Shown here: positions 7,519-15,963 of the stretch, in pieces
How positions within the stretch are numbered: position 1 is the stretch's first letter
How the letters are laid out: each line of letters begins with the position of its first letter
Origin: an uncultured Clostridia bacterium
GTDB lineage: Bacteria; Bacillota; Clostridia; Oscillospirales; Acutalibacteraceae
Length of the DNA: 57,909 nt
NCBI GenBank assembly: GCA_946566955.1
Contig: CAMNXD010000007.1
Span: 1-57,909, forward strand
Direction: 5' to 3'
Program-made: the position numbers and the translations under genes
The notes under the pieces: generated by a model
What the model was told of the DNA's origin: nothing
The model's database searches: none
The model's input: only the letters and a program-made list of their open reading frames with translations

Positions 7519-8388
7519 GTGGATAAAAAAAACAAATTGGATAAAAATTGCAATACTTTTTTAAAGCTCAGCGACGAGGAACTTCGCAGCTTACAGCTTA
7601 AAGGGCTGGAAATTTTAATTTATTTCAAAGAATTTTGCAAAGAGCATAATCTTACTTTTTATCTTTGCGGAGGATGCTGCATTGGAGCGCTTCGTCATAA
7701 AGGATTTATCCCGTGGGACGACGATGTAGATGTTTTTATGCCTCGGCCAGACTACGAAAAGTTGTTTGAGCTTTGGAACAAGTATGCAGATGTGTCAAGG
7801 TACTCTTGCTGCCGCACTACAGAGTCAAGCTTTATTGGGAACGTCATGACGACTATAGTGGACAGAAAAACAAAAGTGATTCGTCCGTGGCAAAAGGGGA
7901 AAGATGGACACAAAGGGGTAATGTTGGATGTTTTACCTTTAGACGGGTGTGCGCCGAGGGGAATAAAAAGAAAGCTTCAAATGATGTGGAGTATGATTTT
8001 TTCTCTTTATTGCTCTAAAATGGTCCCTGTAAATCATGGAAAGCTTGTTTCTTTTGTTTCAAAAATACTTCTCTTAGCAGTGCCAGGAGAAAAAAATAAG
8101 CTAAAGCTTTGGAAATACGCTGAAAAACAAATGAGTAAATATAAATTTTCGGAGTCCGAATTTGTGACGGAGCTTTGTTCTGGTCCCCATTATATGCAAA
8201 TTGAGTACCCAAAGGAGATATTTAGCGGCACTGATTATAAAGAGTTTGAAGGGCATTTAATGCCACTTCCTAAAGGATACGACTCTTACCTTAAAATGGC
8301 TTTTGGAGAGTATATGAAGCTTCCCCCAAAAGGGAGTCAAAAGCCCCATCACGATATAATATACATGAATTTAAATAGTCCAGAGTAA
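7519..8388 (+). CDS. LicD/fukutin-family phosphotransferase, probable ribitol-phosphate transferase
   Basis: A LicD-family protein of 289 aa; the family transfers phospho-alcohols from CDP donors to glycans. The catalytic motif is plain: YLCGGCCIGALRHKGFIPWD followed by DDVDVFM (metal-binding Asp cluster). The GTG start lies six bases after the previous stop. Bacterial LicD is best known for phosphocholine transfer. However, the next two genes make CDP-ribitol and no choline genes are seen here. Eukaryotic family members (fukutin, FKRP) transfer ribitol-5-phosphate, so I infer that CDP-ribitol is the donor. Confidence 0.85.
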   Translation: MDKKNKLDKNCNTFLKLSDEELRSLQLKGLEILIYFKEFCKEHNLTFYLCGGCCIGALRHKGFIPWDDDVDVFMPRPDYEKLFELWNKYADVSRYSCCRTTESSFIGNVMTTIVDRKTKVIRPWQKGKDGHKGVMLDVLPLDGCAPRGIKRKLQMMWSMIFSLYCSKMVPVNHGKLVSFVSKILLLAVPGEKNKLKLWKYAEKQMSKYKFSESEFVTELCSGPHYMQIEYPKEIFSGTDYKEFEGHLMPLPKGYDSYLKMAFGEYMKLPPKGSQKPHHDIIYMNLNSPE

Positions 8389-8424
8389 TAAAAAAATTTA
8401 TATTTTAAATGCGGAGGTTTTATT

Positions 8425-9144
8425 ATGATATTTGCAGCAGTAGTAGCAGGCGGAGTTGGAAGCAGGATGAATCTTTTTGGTATGCCTAAACAGTTTTTAC
8501 CACTTGGCAAAAGCGAAAAGCCTATTATAATTCATACACTTGAAAAATTTGTTTTTTGCAAGAATTTTCACTATATATATGTTGGCGTCCATAAAGAATG
8601 GATTGATTACACAGAAGAATTGCTAAAAAAGCATAGTTTAACTGATAAAAGAATAATTTTAGTCGAAGGTGGTAAAGATAGAAATTTAACTATTTTAAAT
8701 ATTATAAATGCGATTGAAAGTAATCATGGGAAAAGTGAAGAACATATAATTGTAACTCACGATGCTGTGAGGCCTTTCGTCACTCTTAGAATGATTGAAG
8801 AAAATATAAGTGCACTAGATTATTGCAGCGCATGCGATACAGTAATTCCTGCAGTGGACACAATTATAGAATCTAAAGAAGGAAATATTATAACCTCAGT
8901 CCCTAAGAGAAGTAGTATGTATTTAGGTCAAACACCTCAAAGCTTTAAGATTAGCCAATTTAAAGAACTTTTTAGTCAGTTAAGCGACGATGAAAAAAGT
9001 ATGTTAACGGATGCATGTGGTGTCTTTACATGCAAGGGCAAAGAAGTTCGGCTCGTAAGAGGAGACGTTTTTAACATGAAAATTACTACTATGAGCGACT
9101 ACAAAATTGCAGGTGCACTTTTAGGAGGAGATATGAGTGATTAA
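8425..9144 (+). CDS. tarI: Ribitol-5-phosphate cytidylyltransferase (TarI-like)
   Basis: A 239-aa IspD/TarI-family cytidylyltransferase that would convert CTP and ribitol-5-phosphate to CDP-ribitol. The N-terminal AAVVAGGVGSRM nucleotide-binding loop and MPKQFLPLG are diagnostic. THDAVRPFV and the LGQTPQSFK segment complete the active site. Because tarJ follows with an 8-base overlap, TarI is favoured over the isoprenoid enzyme IspD. GGAGG precedes the ATG. Confidence 0.88.
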   Translation: MIFAAVVAGGVGSRMNLFGMPKQFLPLGKSEKPIIIHTLEKFVFCKNFHYIYVGVHKEWIDYTEELLKKHSLTDKRIILVEGGKDRNLTILNIINAIESNHGKSEEHIIVTHDAVRPFVTLRMIEENISALDYCSACDTVIPAVDTIIESKEGNIITSVPKRSSMYLGQTPQSFKISQFKELFSQLSDDEKSMLTDACGVFTCKGKEVRLVRGDVFNMKITTMSDYKIAGALLGGDMSD

Positions 9145-10153
9145 CTATGTTTACAGGCTTATATCACCAGGTGTTTTTTCGGTTAAGTATGAAGATCTTA
9201 ACCATGGGGAAAATTTACTAGTTCGTCCTCTTTATATGTCGATTTGCCATGCCGATCAGCGGTACTATCTTGGCAGGCGAGACATCCGAAAGCTTAAATC
9301 CAAGCTTCCAATGGCACTTATTCACGAAGCAATGGGAGAAATAATTATGGATTTAAGCGGTAAATATAAAAATGGACAAAAAGTCGTGATGATTCCTAAT
9401 ATTCCAGGTTCTAAAAAAGAAAAGGTGATATATGAAAACTATCAAAAAGGTTCAAGATTTATGTCCAGTGGAGTTGACGGCTTCATGAGAGAGGTTATAA
9501 GTATTCCGGAAGATAGACTAGTTTTAGCAGAAAACATTGATTTTAAAGCTGCAGCTGTTTGTGAGCTCATAAGCGTAGGAGTACATGCAGTAAGTAGGTT
9601 TGAAAAGCTTTCCCATTCTGTTAGAAATAAAATAGGAATTTGGGGAGACGGTAGTCTTGGATATATAGTAGCTTGCATTTTAAAGCAACGATTTCCAAGC
9701 TATCATCTTACTATAATAGGGCACAATAGTGCTAAGCTTTCGCAGTTTGTGTTTGCAGATGAGACCCATCTCTCCGATGATATACCCTCGAATTTTGAAG
9801 TAAGCCACGCCTTTGAGTGTACGGGAGGAGATGGGAGCTATTTTGCTATCGACGACATAGTTTCTTATATAAATCCTCAAGGAACAGTAGTTCTTTTAGG
9901 TGTGACTGAAAATAAGGTTTCAATAAATACTAGAGATATTCTTGAAAAAGGATTAACCTTTGTGGGTTCGAGCCGTTCGGGTAAATCTGATTTTATTCAA
10001 GCGGTAGACTTACTAAAAATACCGAAATTTCAAAACAGGATTTTGCGTATAATATACGAGGATGAAAAAGTAGAAAATACTGATGACATACACCGAGTAT
10101 TTAAAACAGATTTAAATACTCCCTTTAAGACGGTGTTTAAATGGAACTTATAA
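9137..10153 (+). CDS. tarJ: Ribulose-5-phosphate reductase (TarJ-like alcohol dehydrogenase)
   Basis: A zinc-type medium-chain dehydrogenase of 338 aa. TarJ reduces ribulose-5-phosphate to ribitol-5-phosphate with NADPH, feeding TarI. The Zn ligand region CHADQRYYLG, the HEAMGEII motif and a GDGSLGYIVA cofactor loop are visible. The GTG start overlaps the tarI stop, with GGAGGAG about eight bases upstream. The pairing with tarI is the main reason for the substrate call. Confidence 0.88.
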   Translation: MINYVYRLISPGVFSVKYEDLNHGENLLVRPLYMSICHADQRYYLGRRDIRKLKSKLPMALIHEAMGEIIMDLSGKYKNGQKVVMIPNIPGSKKEKVIYENYQKGSRFMSSGVDGFMREVISIPEDRLVLAENIDFKAAAVCELISVGVHAVSRFEKLSHSVRNKIGIWGDGSLGYIVACILKQRFPSYHLTIIGHNSAKLSQFVFADETHLSDDIPSNFEVSHAFECTGGDGSYFAIDDIVSYINPQGTVVLLGVTENKVSINTRDILEKGLTFVGSSRSGKSDFIQAVDLLKIPKFQNRILRIIYEDEKVENTDDIHRVFKTDLNTPFKTVFKWNL

Positions 10154-10169
10154 AGAAAGTTGGAAAAGG

Positions 10170-11252
10170 ATGAAAAGAATTTGTTTTATAGGCTTTGGCT
10201 TATTTACCGTTGGCGGCGCTCAAAGAGTTACAATTTCTTTGGCTAATGATTTGTGTGAAAGATATCAGGTTCATATTCTTTCGCTTTGCGAAATACCAAA
10301 TGAGAAACCGTTTTTTGTTGACGAAAGAGTTAAAGTTCATACGTTCGGCATGCCTTTAAATCTAAGAGCAAAACAATCTTTAAAATTATTTTTTAAGATA
10401 AGGAAGTTTTTAATCGAAAATAAAATAGATATTTTATTTGTATCGGGGTCTTTGCCTATTCCAGTTGTGAGCCTCTTAAGGCCTTTTTTAAAGCTAAAAA
10501 TAGTATTTTGTGAGCACGAAAATCTAGTGGGTAGAGATAAAAAATCAATACTATTTAGAAAGATAGCATGTAAAATAAGTGATAAGATAGTAGTTTTAAC
10601 TCGTCAAACTTTAAAAGATTACGTAAATTTTCTGAACATAAAAAAAGAAAAATTAATTCAAATTTATAACTACATAGATTATAGTAACTCAAGTGTAATA
10701 AATAGTTCATATAATTCCGAAACGAAAAAAATAATTTCAGTTGGAAGATTAAGTCCCGAGAAGGGATTTGATTTAGCAATAGAAGCTGCAAAGAAGGTAT
10801 TTAAGAAGCATTCTAACTGGGAGTGGCATGTTTATGGCGATGGACCCGATCGTGAGAAGCTTCTTAAAAAAATTAAAGATTATAAACTAGAAAGCAATTT
10901 TATATTTAAAGGAGCAAATTCTAATATAACTGCAAAATATAAGGAATATAGCTTTTGTGTTTTACCTTCTTACCGTGAAGGATTTGCAGTTGTGCTCATA
11001 GAAGCAAAAGCAAGTGGACTACCCGTTTTAAGCTTTAACTGTAATGCGGGACCTTCTGAGATAGTGAGAGATGAAGTAGACGGCTGGCTTGTAACATGTT
11101 ATAATACAGAGGAAATGGCTCAAAAGATTTGTAAGCTCATCGAAAATCCTGATATTCGTAAATCATTTGCGGCTAATTCTAGAGAAAATTTAACCAAATT
11201 TAGCAAAAGTACAGTTTTAAAAAAATGGATAAAGTTTATAGATGAAGTTTAA
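10170..11252 (+). CDS. Family 4 glycosyltransferase
   Basis: A GT-B fold retaining glycosyltransferase (GT4) of 360 aa, cytosolic side, probably adding one sugar to the repeat unit. The N-terminal FGLFTVGGAQRV glycine-rich loop, the SVGRLSPEKGFDLAIEA donor-domain start and the EGFAVVLIEAKASGLPV motif are typical. It lies 16 bases after tarJ, and its 3' end overlaps the next gene. Specificity is unknown. Confidence 0.88.
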   Translation: MKRICFIGFGLFTVGGAQRVTISLANDLCERYQVHILSLCEIPNEKPFFVDERVKVHTFGMPLNLRAKQSLKLFFKIRKFLIENKIDILFVSGSLPIPVVSLLRPFLKLKIVFCEHENLVGRDKKSILFRKIACKISDKIVVLTRQTLKDYVNFLNIKKEKLIQIYNYIDYSNSSVINSSYNSETKKIISVGRLSPEKGFDLAIEAAKKVFKKHSNWEWHVYGDGPDREKLLKKIKDYKLESNFIFKGANSNITAKYKEYSFCVLPSYREGFAVVLIEAKASGLPVLSFNCNAGPSEIVRDEVDGWLVTCYNTEEMAQKICKLIENPDIRKSFAANSRENLTKFSKSTVLKKWIKFIDEV

Positions 11253-12642
11253 GGAGAAGATGCTTGGTATGTACTTGAAGGAAAGCCCCATAACGCCTAT
11301 TCGTCAAGGATATTTAATTTCATTGCTTTTATGCCTATGCTTAAGATATATTGGGGCCTACGTTTTAGTCCCGCCAATATTTGACTCATGCTTGTTTTCT
11401 TTTTTAGCCCTTACTGGCGTTGGAATAATGCTGTTTGACGTTTTTACGGAAAATACTTTAGTATATTATAAAAAAAACCTTTTTCTAGTTCTGTTTATAG
11501 TATTTTTAGGTATTACTTCAATTGTAAATATTCAATATGGATTTTTTCAAAATATTAAATTTATTATCTGGACCGCAATTAATTTTTTTATTCTTTACCC
11601 TCATGGAAGGTTTGAAACAGAAGAAGCAAGAATTAAAAAAATGATTTTATTTCAAAATATTCTGATTATATTTTGGGCGGTTATGACGGCTATTTCTCTT
11701 ATTACTTATTTACTAAGGATAAGTATTATAGAAGAAATAAGGGAAAACACATGGTTTAGATTAGGCATTGCGGAAGGGAGATTATTTGGAGTTTTTGTTA
11801 ATCCTAATAGTGCTTCTATAATTTCTCTTTTTGTTATGCTCTTTTCACTTTTCCAGATATTTTTTAGAGTATCAGGAAGACTTCCTAAAGCAGTTAATAT
11901 TTTAAATGTTACAATGCAGTTTTTGTATATAGTGATTTCTGAATCCCGAGGAACAGCTATGATATTTTTTATAAGTGCTGTAGTTTTATCATTTGGAGTA
12001 AGCTACTCTAAGCTTCCGTATAGTACTTTTCGAAAAATTTGTGTTTCTGCGTTAATAAGTATTGCAAGCTTTGTGCTATTAGCTGCTCTTATAAGAGGTA
12101 TAGAAAGTTTATGTGAGGACCTTATAAAACTTATTAACCTTTTTTTACCCGATACCACTGAATGGAAAGCTTCTAGAAATATTTTGACTAAGCGTGTAGA
12201 CTTTGTTGAAAATAATGATGTATCCAATTTGAGATTTAAAATTTGGCTTAGTGCAGCGGAAATATTTCAGAAAAAATGGCTTTTTGGAGTCTCGCCCGGA
12301 AATGTAGTTACATATGCAAAAGATGTCTTGCCAAATACTTTCATTGCAACACGTGGTTATATACGATCTCATAGTGTTTGGATAGGTATACCGCTTTATA
12401 CTGGAATATGTGGAACTATTTTAATGTTTGGATTTTTCTTAAAGTCTTTCGTCAAGTCTCTGAAATTCTACATTGAAAAAGGGCTAAAAAACGTTTTATC
12501 AATTTATACTTTATATGCATTTATAGTTACTTTAACATGGATATATGGATTAGTAGAGCTTGAAATACTTTTCGTAAATTCAGCATGCTCGTTTGTTTTC
12601 TGGACTTCTCTTGGCTTCGTTAGAGAGCGTGTGGACTTTTAA
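11242..12642 (+). CDS. O-antigen ligase/polymerase (Wzy-like) membrane protein
   Basis: A polytopic membrane protein of up to 466 aa with about ten to twelve hydrophobic segments, resembling the O-antigen ligase/Wzy superfamily. A large loop at about residues 290-340 is followed by a conserved-type region containing RSHSVWIGI. Such proteins polymerise lipid-linked repeat units on the outer face. The first ATG overlaps the GT4 gene by 11 bases. ATGs at 11260 and 11269 lie after an AAGGAG at 11251-11256 and could be the real start. Confidence 0.82.
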   Translation: MKFKEKMLGMYLKESPITPIRQGYLISLLLCLCLRYIGAYVLVPPIFDSCLFSFLALTGVGIMLFDVFTENTLVYYKKNLFLVLFIVFLGITSIVNIQYGFFQNIKFIIWTAINFFILYPHGRFETEEARIKKMILFQNILIIFWAVMTAISLITYLLRISIIEEIRENTWFRLGIAEGRLFGVFVNPNSASIISLFVMLFSLFQIFFRVSGRLPKAVNILNVTMQFLYIVISESRGTAMIFFISAVVLSFGVSYSKLPYSTFRKICVSALISIASFVLLAALIRGIESLCEDLIKLINLFLPDTTEWKASRNILTKRVDFVENNDVSNLRFKIWLSAAEIFQKKWLFGVSPGNVVTYAKDVLPNTFIATRGYIRSHSVWIGIPLYTGICGTILMFGFFLKSFVKSLKFYIEKGLKNVLSIYTLYAFIVTLTWIYGLVELEILFVNSACSFVFWTSLGFVRERVDF

Positions 12643-12684
12643 TATAAGACTATATTTAAAAACATTATTTTGCGGAGTGGGAGT

Positions 12685-14280
12685 ATGAGGACTAAAAATT
12701 CAGTTAGAAATATAATTGTGAGCTGCTTTTCATGGGGAATAATAATGGTAAGCTCATTCGTGACCCGAAAAATATTTGCTTCGGTATTAGGACTTGAGTA
12801 TGTTGGAATTGATGGCGCGTTTTCAAATGTAGTTTCGGCACTGGCTATTGTTGAGATGGGTTTAGGCGTTGGTATGGTTTATAAGCTCTATAAGCCCATC
12901 GCTCAAGAAGATTGGGGACAAGTTTCATCGATTTTATGTTTTTTGCGAAGGTGCTACGTTGTTATTTCGATAGTGATTCTTGTGCTTGGTTTATTTACGG
13001 CTTATTTTGTGGTCCAGCCCATAAAAGAAGATTTCTCTAAAATATGGTTGATGAAGATTTTTATTCTTTATATCATTGATGTTATATCGTCTTACTTGTT
13101 TTCACATAAAAGGTCTATGTTCATTGCTGACCAAAAAAATTATATAAATCATTTGATACATATTTCGGTTCAAATTTTTATGTTTGCTTCCCAAATAGCA
13201 GTTTTAAAACTTTTTAGTTCTTTTGAAGCATATTTAATTTGTAAAATATTATGTAGAGTGATAGAAAACTTGTTTATTTCTTATCGGTTCGATAGAAACT
13301 ATAAATTTTTAAATCTAAAAACTAAGAATCGCCTGCCGGAGATAGAAAAGAAGGATCTTTTTAAAAATATAAAAGCAATGCTTTTTCATAAGATTTCTGC
13401 TTTTGGAGCCACGGGTATTTCCAGTTTGATAATAGTTTACGGAGTGGGACTTAAAAATAATGGGGTTTACAACAACTATATGCTTATTGTCCTTGCGATA
13501 ACTACCGTCACGAATGAGGTGTTTAACGGCATTTTAGCGAGCTTTGGCAATTTGCTTAGTACCTCTGAAAGCAAAGAAAAAATCTATAAAAACTTTAATG
13601 CACTTTATTTTGGTAATTTTCTCATATATTCTTTTATTATAAGTACCTTTGTCTGCGTCGTGACGCCCTTTATGGAACTTTGGACCGGTATCGGCTCAGC
13701 ATTTGATATCTGGACAACCTTATTTATTGCAGCATATTTATATACTTATGGAATCCGTCAATCTTTGATAATGGCTAAAGTGGGAGCTGGAATTTATGAC
13801 CCAGACAAATATTTAGCGGTATTGGGAGCTTTTGTAACTCTAGCTACTTCCTTTTTGCTTGTTAGGAGTATGGGGGTTTCGGGGGTAATGCTTGGAAATA
13901 TAATTGGAATGCTTTCTGTTTCGCAGTGGATTCAACCTTATCTTGTATATCGCATGGTATTTAATAGAAACGTAAAAGCTTATCATTTTAAATTTATAAT
14001 CTACACTTCTTTAACAGCATTTTACACGTATCTTTCATATATTGCTTGCATGAATTTAGAAATCTTGCGAATTTTGAAAATGAATTTTAGTGATTTTATT
14101 ACAAGATTTTATATTTCTCAAGAAAGTTCACGTTTTATTTCTCAGATAATTATCAACGTTTTAGTATGTGCTATTATTCCAAACGTACTAAATATACTAA
14201 TATTTTATCGAAGTGAAGAATTTAAAGAACTTTTCCAGGCTGCTAGATCTTTTTTATCGAGACACAAGAGTAACTCTTAA
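12685..14280 (+). CDS. Polysaccharide flippase (Wzx/MATE-like)
   Basis: A 531-aa polytopic protein with about 12-14 hydrophobic segments, matching the oligosaccharide flippase (MOP) superfamily. The N-terminal NSVRNIIVSCFSWGIIMV and the following FxxRKIFASVLGLEYVGI region are typical of exopolysaccharide exporters. It would move lipid-linked repeat units across the membrane to the Wzy-like protein. The ATG at 12685 follows GGAG at suitable spacing and is preferred to the TTG at 12670. Its stop codon overlaps the strong ribosome binding site of the next gene. Confidence 0.87.
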   Translation: MRTKNSVRNIIVSCFSWGIIMVSSFVTRKIFASVLGLEYVGIDGAFSNVVSALAIVEMGLGVGMVYKLYKPIAQEDWGQVSSILCFLRRCYVVISIVILVLGLFTAYFVVQPIKEDFSKIWLMKIFILYIIDVISSYLFSHKRSMFIADQKNYINHLIHISVQIFMFASQIAVLKLFSSFEAYLICKILCRVIENLFISYRFDRNYKFLNLKTKNRLPEIEKKDLFKNIKAMLFHKISAFGATGISSLIIVYGVGLKNNGVYNNYMLIVLAITTVTNEVFNGILASFGNLLSTSESKEKIYKNFNALYFGNFLIYSFIISTFVCVVTPFMELWTGIGSAFDIWTTLFIAAYLYTYGIRQSLIMAKVGAGIYDPDKYLAVLGAFVTLATSFLLVRSMGVSGVMLGNIIGMLSVSQWIQPYLVYRMVFNRNVKAYHFKFIIYTSLTAFYTYLSYIACMNLEILRILKMNFSDFITRFYISQESSRFISQIIINVLVCAIIPNVLNILIFYRSEEFKELFQAARSFLSRHKSNS

Positions 14281-14294
14281 AGGAGGGGACGTAA

Positions 14295-15950
14295 ATTTTT
14301 AATACTTTAAGCTCAGTAGTAATTTATTTAATTCAAATTTTTTTATCTTTTTTAGGTATTAGCGTTGCTTTTTATGCTTTTAGTTCACTTTTTAAAAGTA
14401 TTGAAAAATCTAGAGTGCTTATCTTGCTCTTCGACAAAACAAATAAGATTTACATACCCATTAAGTACTGGGAAAACTCTATCGGGCGAGATAAGCACTG
14501 TGATATAATTGTAAATAGTCCAATGGCTTCGCGGAATCATGCAGTACTTTTTCGCAGAGAAGCAGGATGGTTTATATCTGATACTAATTCTAAAGGTGGA
14601 GTTTTTGTAAATAATAAGCTTATAGACTCTCAAGAAAAACTCTACGTTGGAGACGTTATTACAATCGGTGAAATGGACTTTAAGCTTTGTAAAGTTAAGA
14701 AATCTTCAAAAGGGAAAAGATTCGGTAGGCATTTATCCTTGGCGGCATGCTTTCCGGGCGTTTTAATGGCTTTAATTACTATTTTTAATACATTAGCTAC
14801 TTTTTTGCTTTGTCTTTCTGGAGAAAACTTTAATTTTGCTCCTATGACGAATTCTTTGCTGATAACGGGACTTTCTTGGATCTATTACTTTGTAGCTCGG
14901 TACGGACTTCGAAGAACGAATTTTGAGCTTGAAGGGCTAGGGATTTTCTTGAGCGGCATTGGAATAACCATTTGTTCTTCGGTAAATCTGCAGTTTGCTT
15001 ATACTCAGGTAATTGCATTTGGACTAGGTCTTTTGCTTTTTAATTTTATTGTATTTTTTATTAAAAATCCGGATTTTGCCATGAAATGCAGGCCATATAT
15101 CGCATATCTGGCTGTGATCCTTTTACTTTTAAATTTAGTATTTGGAAAAGTCAAAAACGGATCACAAAACTGGATATTAATAGGAAATTTTTCTATTCAG
15201 CCGTCTGAGATTGTAAAAGTTGCTTTTGTATTTTTTGGCGCATCTACGTTAAAAGAAATTCAAACTACTAGAAATTTAACTGGTTTTATAATTTTTTCTT
15301 GTGTTTGTATGGGTGCGCTTTTTTTAATGGGAGACTTCGGAACAGCCTGTATATTTTTTGTGGCTTTTTTAGTTGTAGCTTTTGTAAGGTCGGGGAGTAT
15401 TAGGACGTTGTTTCTCACAGTAGCTGCTGCAGGTGCTGGTGTGGGACTTATACTTAAATTTAAACCTTATATAATGGAGCGCTTTGCAGCGTGGAGACAT
15501 GTATGGGAACACTCAGCGGACATAGGATTCCAGCAAACAAGAGTCCTTTCTTACTCTGCAAGCGGTGGACTTTTTGGAATGGGCATTGGAAAAGGGTGTT
15601 TAAAGTACATTTTTGCAGCTCCCAGTGACTTGGCTTTTGGGATGCTTTGCGAAGAATGGGGACTGATTTTAGGATACACAGTAATTATAACTATTGCTTT
15701 AATTGGACTTTATGGTGGGCTTATTGGCGTTAGAAGTCGATGTGCATTTTATTCATTAGCGTCTTGCGGGGCATCGGGAATAATGGTTTTTCAGATGATA
15801 ATGAATGTTTTTGGAAGCGTAGACCTTTTACCTTTAACCGGTGTAACTTTACCTTTTGTGAGTTTAGGGGGATCGAGCCTTTTAGGAATGTGGGGATTGC
15901 TTGCGTTTATAAAATCTGCCGATGAACGTACATACGGACTAAAAAAGTAA
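14295..15950 (+). CDS. FHA domain fused to FtsW/RodA/SpoVE-family glycosyltransferase
   Basis: A SEDS-family membrane protein (peptidoglycan glycosyltransferase) with an N-terminal phosphothreonine-binding FHA domain. From the N-terminus: one hydrophobic helix (about residues 7-35), the FHA domain (about 50-135; SIGRDKHCDIIV, SRNHAVL, NSKGGVFVNN), then about ten membrane segments ending in LPFVSLGGSSLLGMWG. The first ATG/GTG/TTG is GTG 14415, which would remove the first helix. AGGAGG at 14281-14286 instead lies eight bases before an ATT at 14295, from which the frame is open. I infer ATT initiation (551 aa). The PBP gene follows directly, the usual SEDS partner. Confidence 0.86.
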   Translation: MFNTLSSVVIYLIQIFLSFLGISVAFYAFSSLFKSIEKSRVLILLFDKTNKIYIPIKYWENSIGRDKHCDIIVNSPMASRNHAVLFRREAGWFISDTNSKGGVFVNNKLIDSQEKLYVGDVITIGEMDFKLCKVKKSSKGKRFGRHLSLAACFPGVLMALITIFNTLATFLLCLSGENFNFAPMTNSLLITGLSWIYYFVARYGLRRTNFELEGLGIFLSGIGITICSSVNLQFAYTQVIAFGLGLLLFNFIVFFIKNPDFAMKCRPYIAYLAVILLLLNLVFGKVKNGSQNWILIGNFSIQPSEIVKVAFVFFGASTLKEIQTTRNLTGFIIFSCVCMGALFLMGDFGTACIFFVAFLVVAFVRSGSIRTLFLTVAAAGAGVGLILKFKPYIMERFAAWRHVWEHSADIGFQQTRVLSYSASGGLFGMGIGKGCLKYIFAAPSDLAFGMLCEEWGLILGYTVIITIALIGLYGGLIGVRSRCAFYSLASCGASGIMVFQMIMNVFGSVDLLPLTGVTLPFVSLGGSSLLGMWGLLAFIKSADERTYGLKK

Positions 15951-15963
15951 TTTTGGAGGCAAC

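Noticed and set aside
14415-15950. GTG 14415 as start of the FHA-FtsW gene
   Set aside because: It would discard an open, membrane-helix-coding stretch directly preceded by a perfect SD; no SD stands before the GTG.
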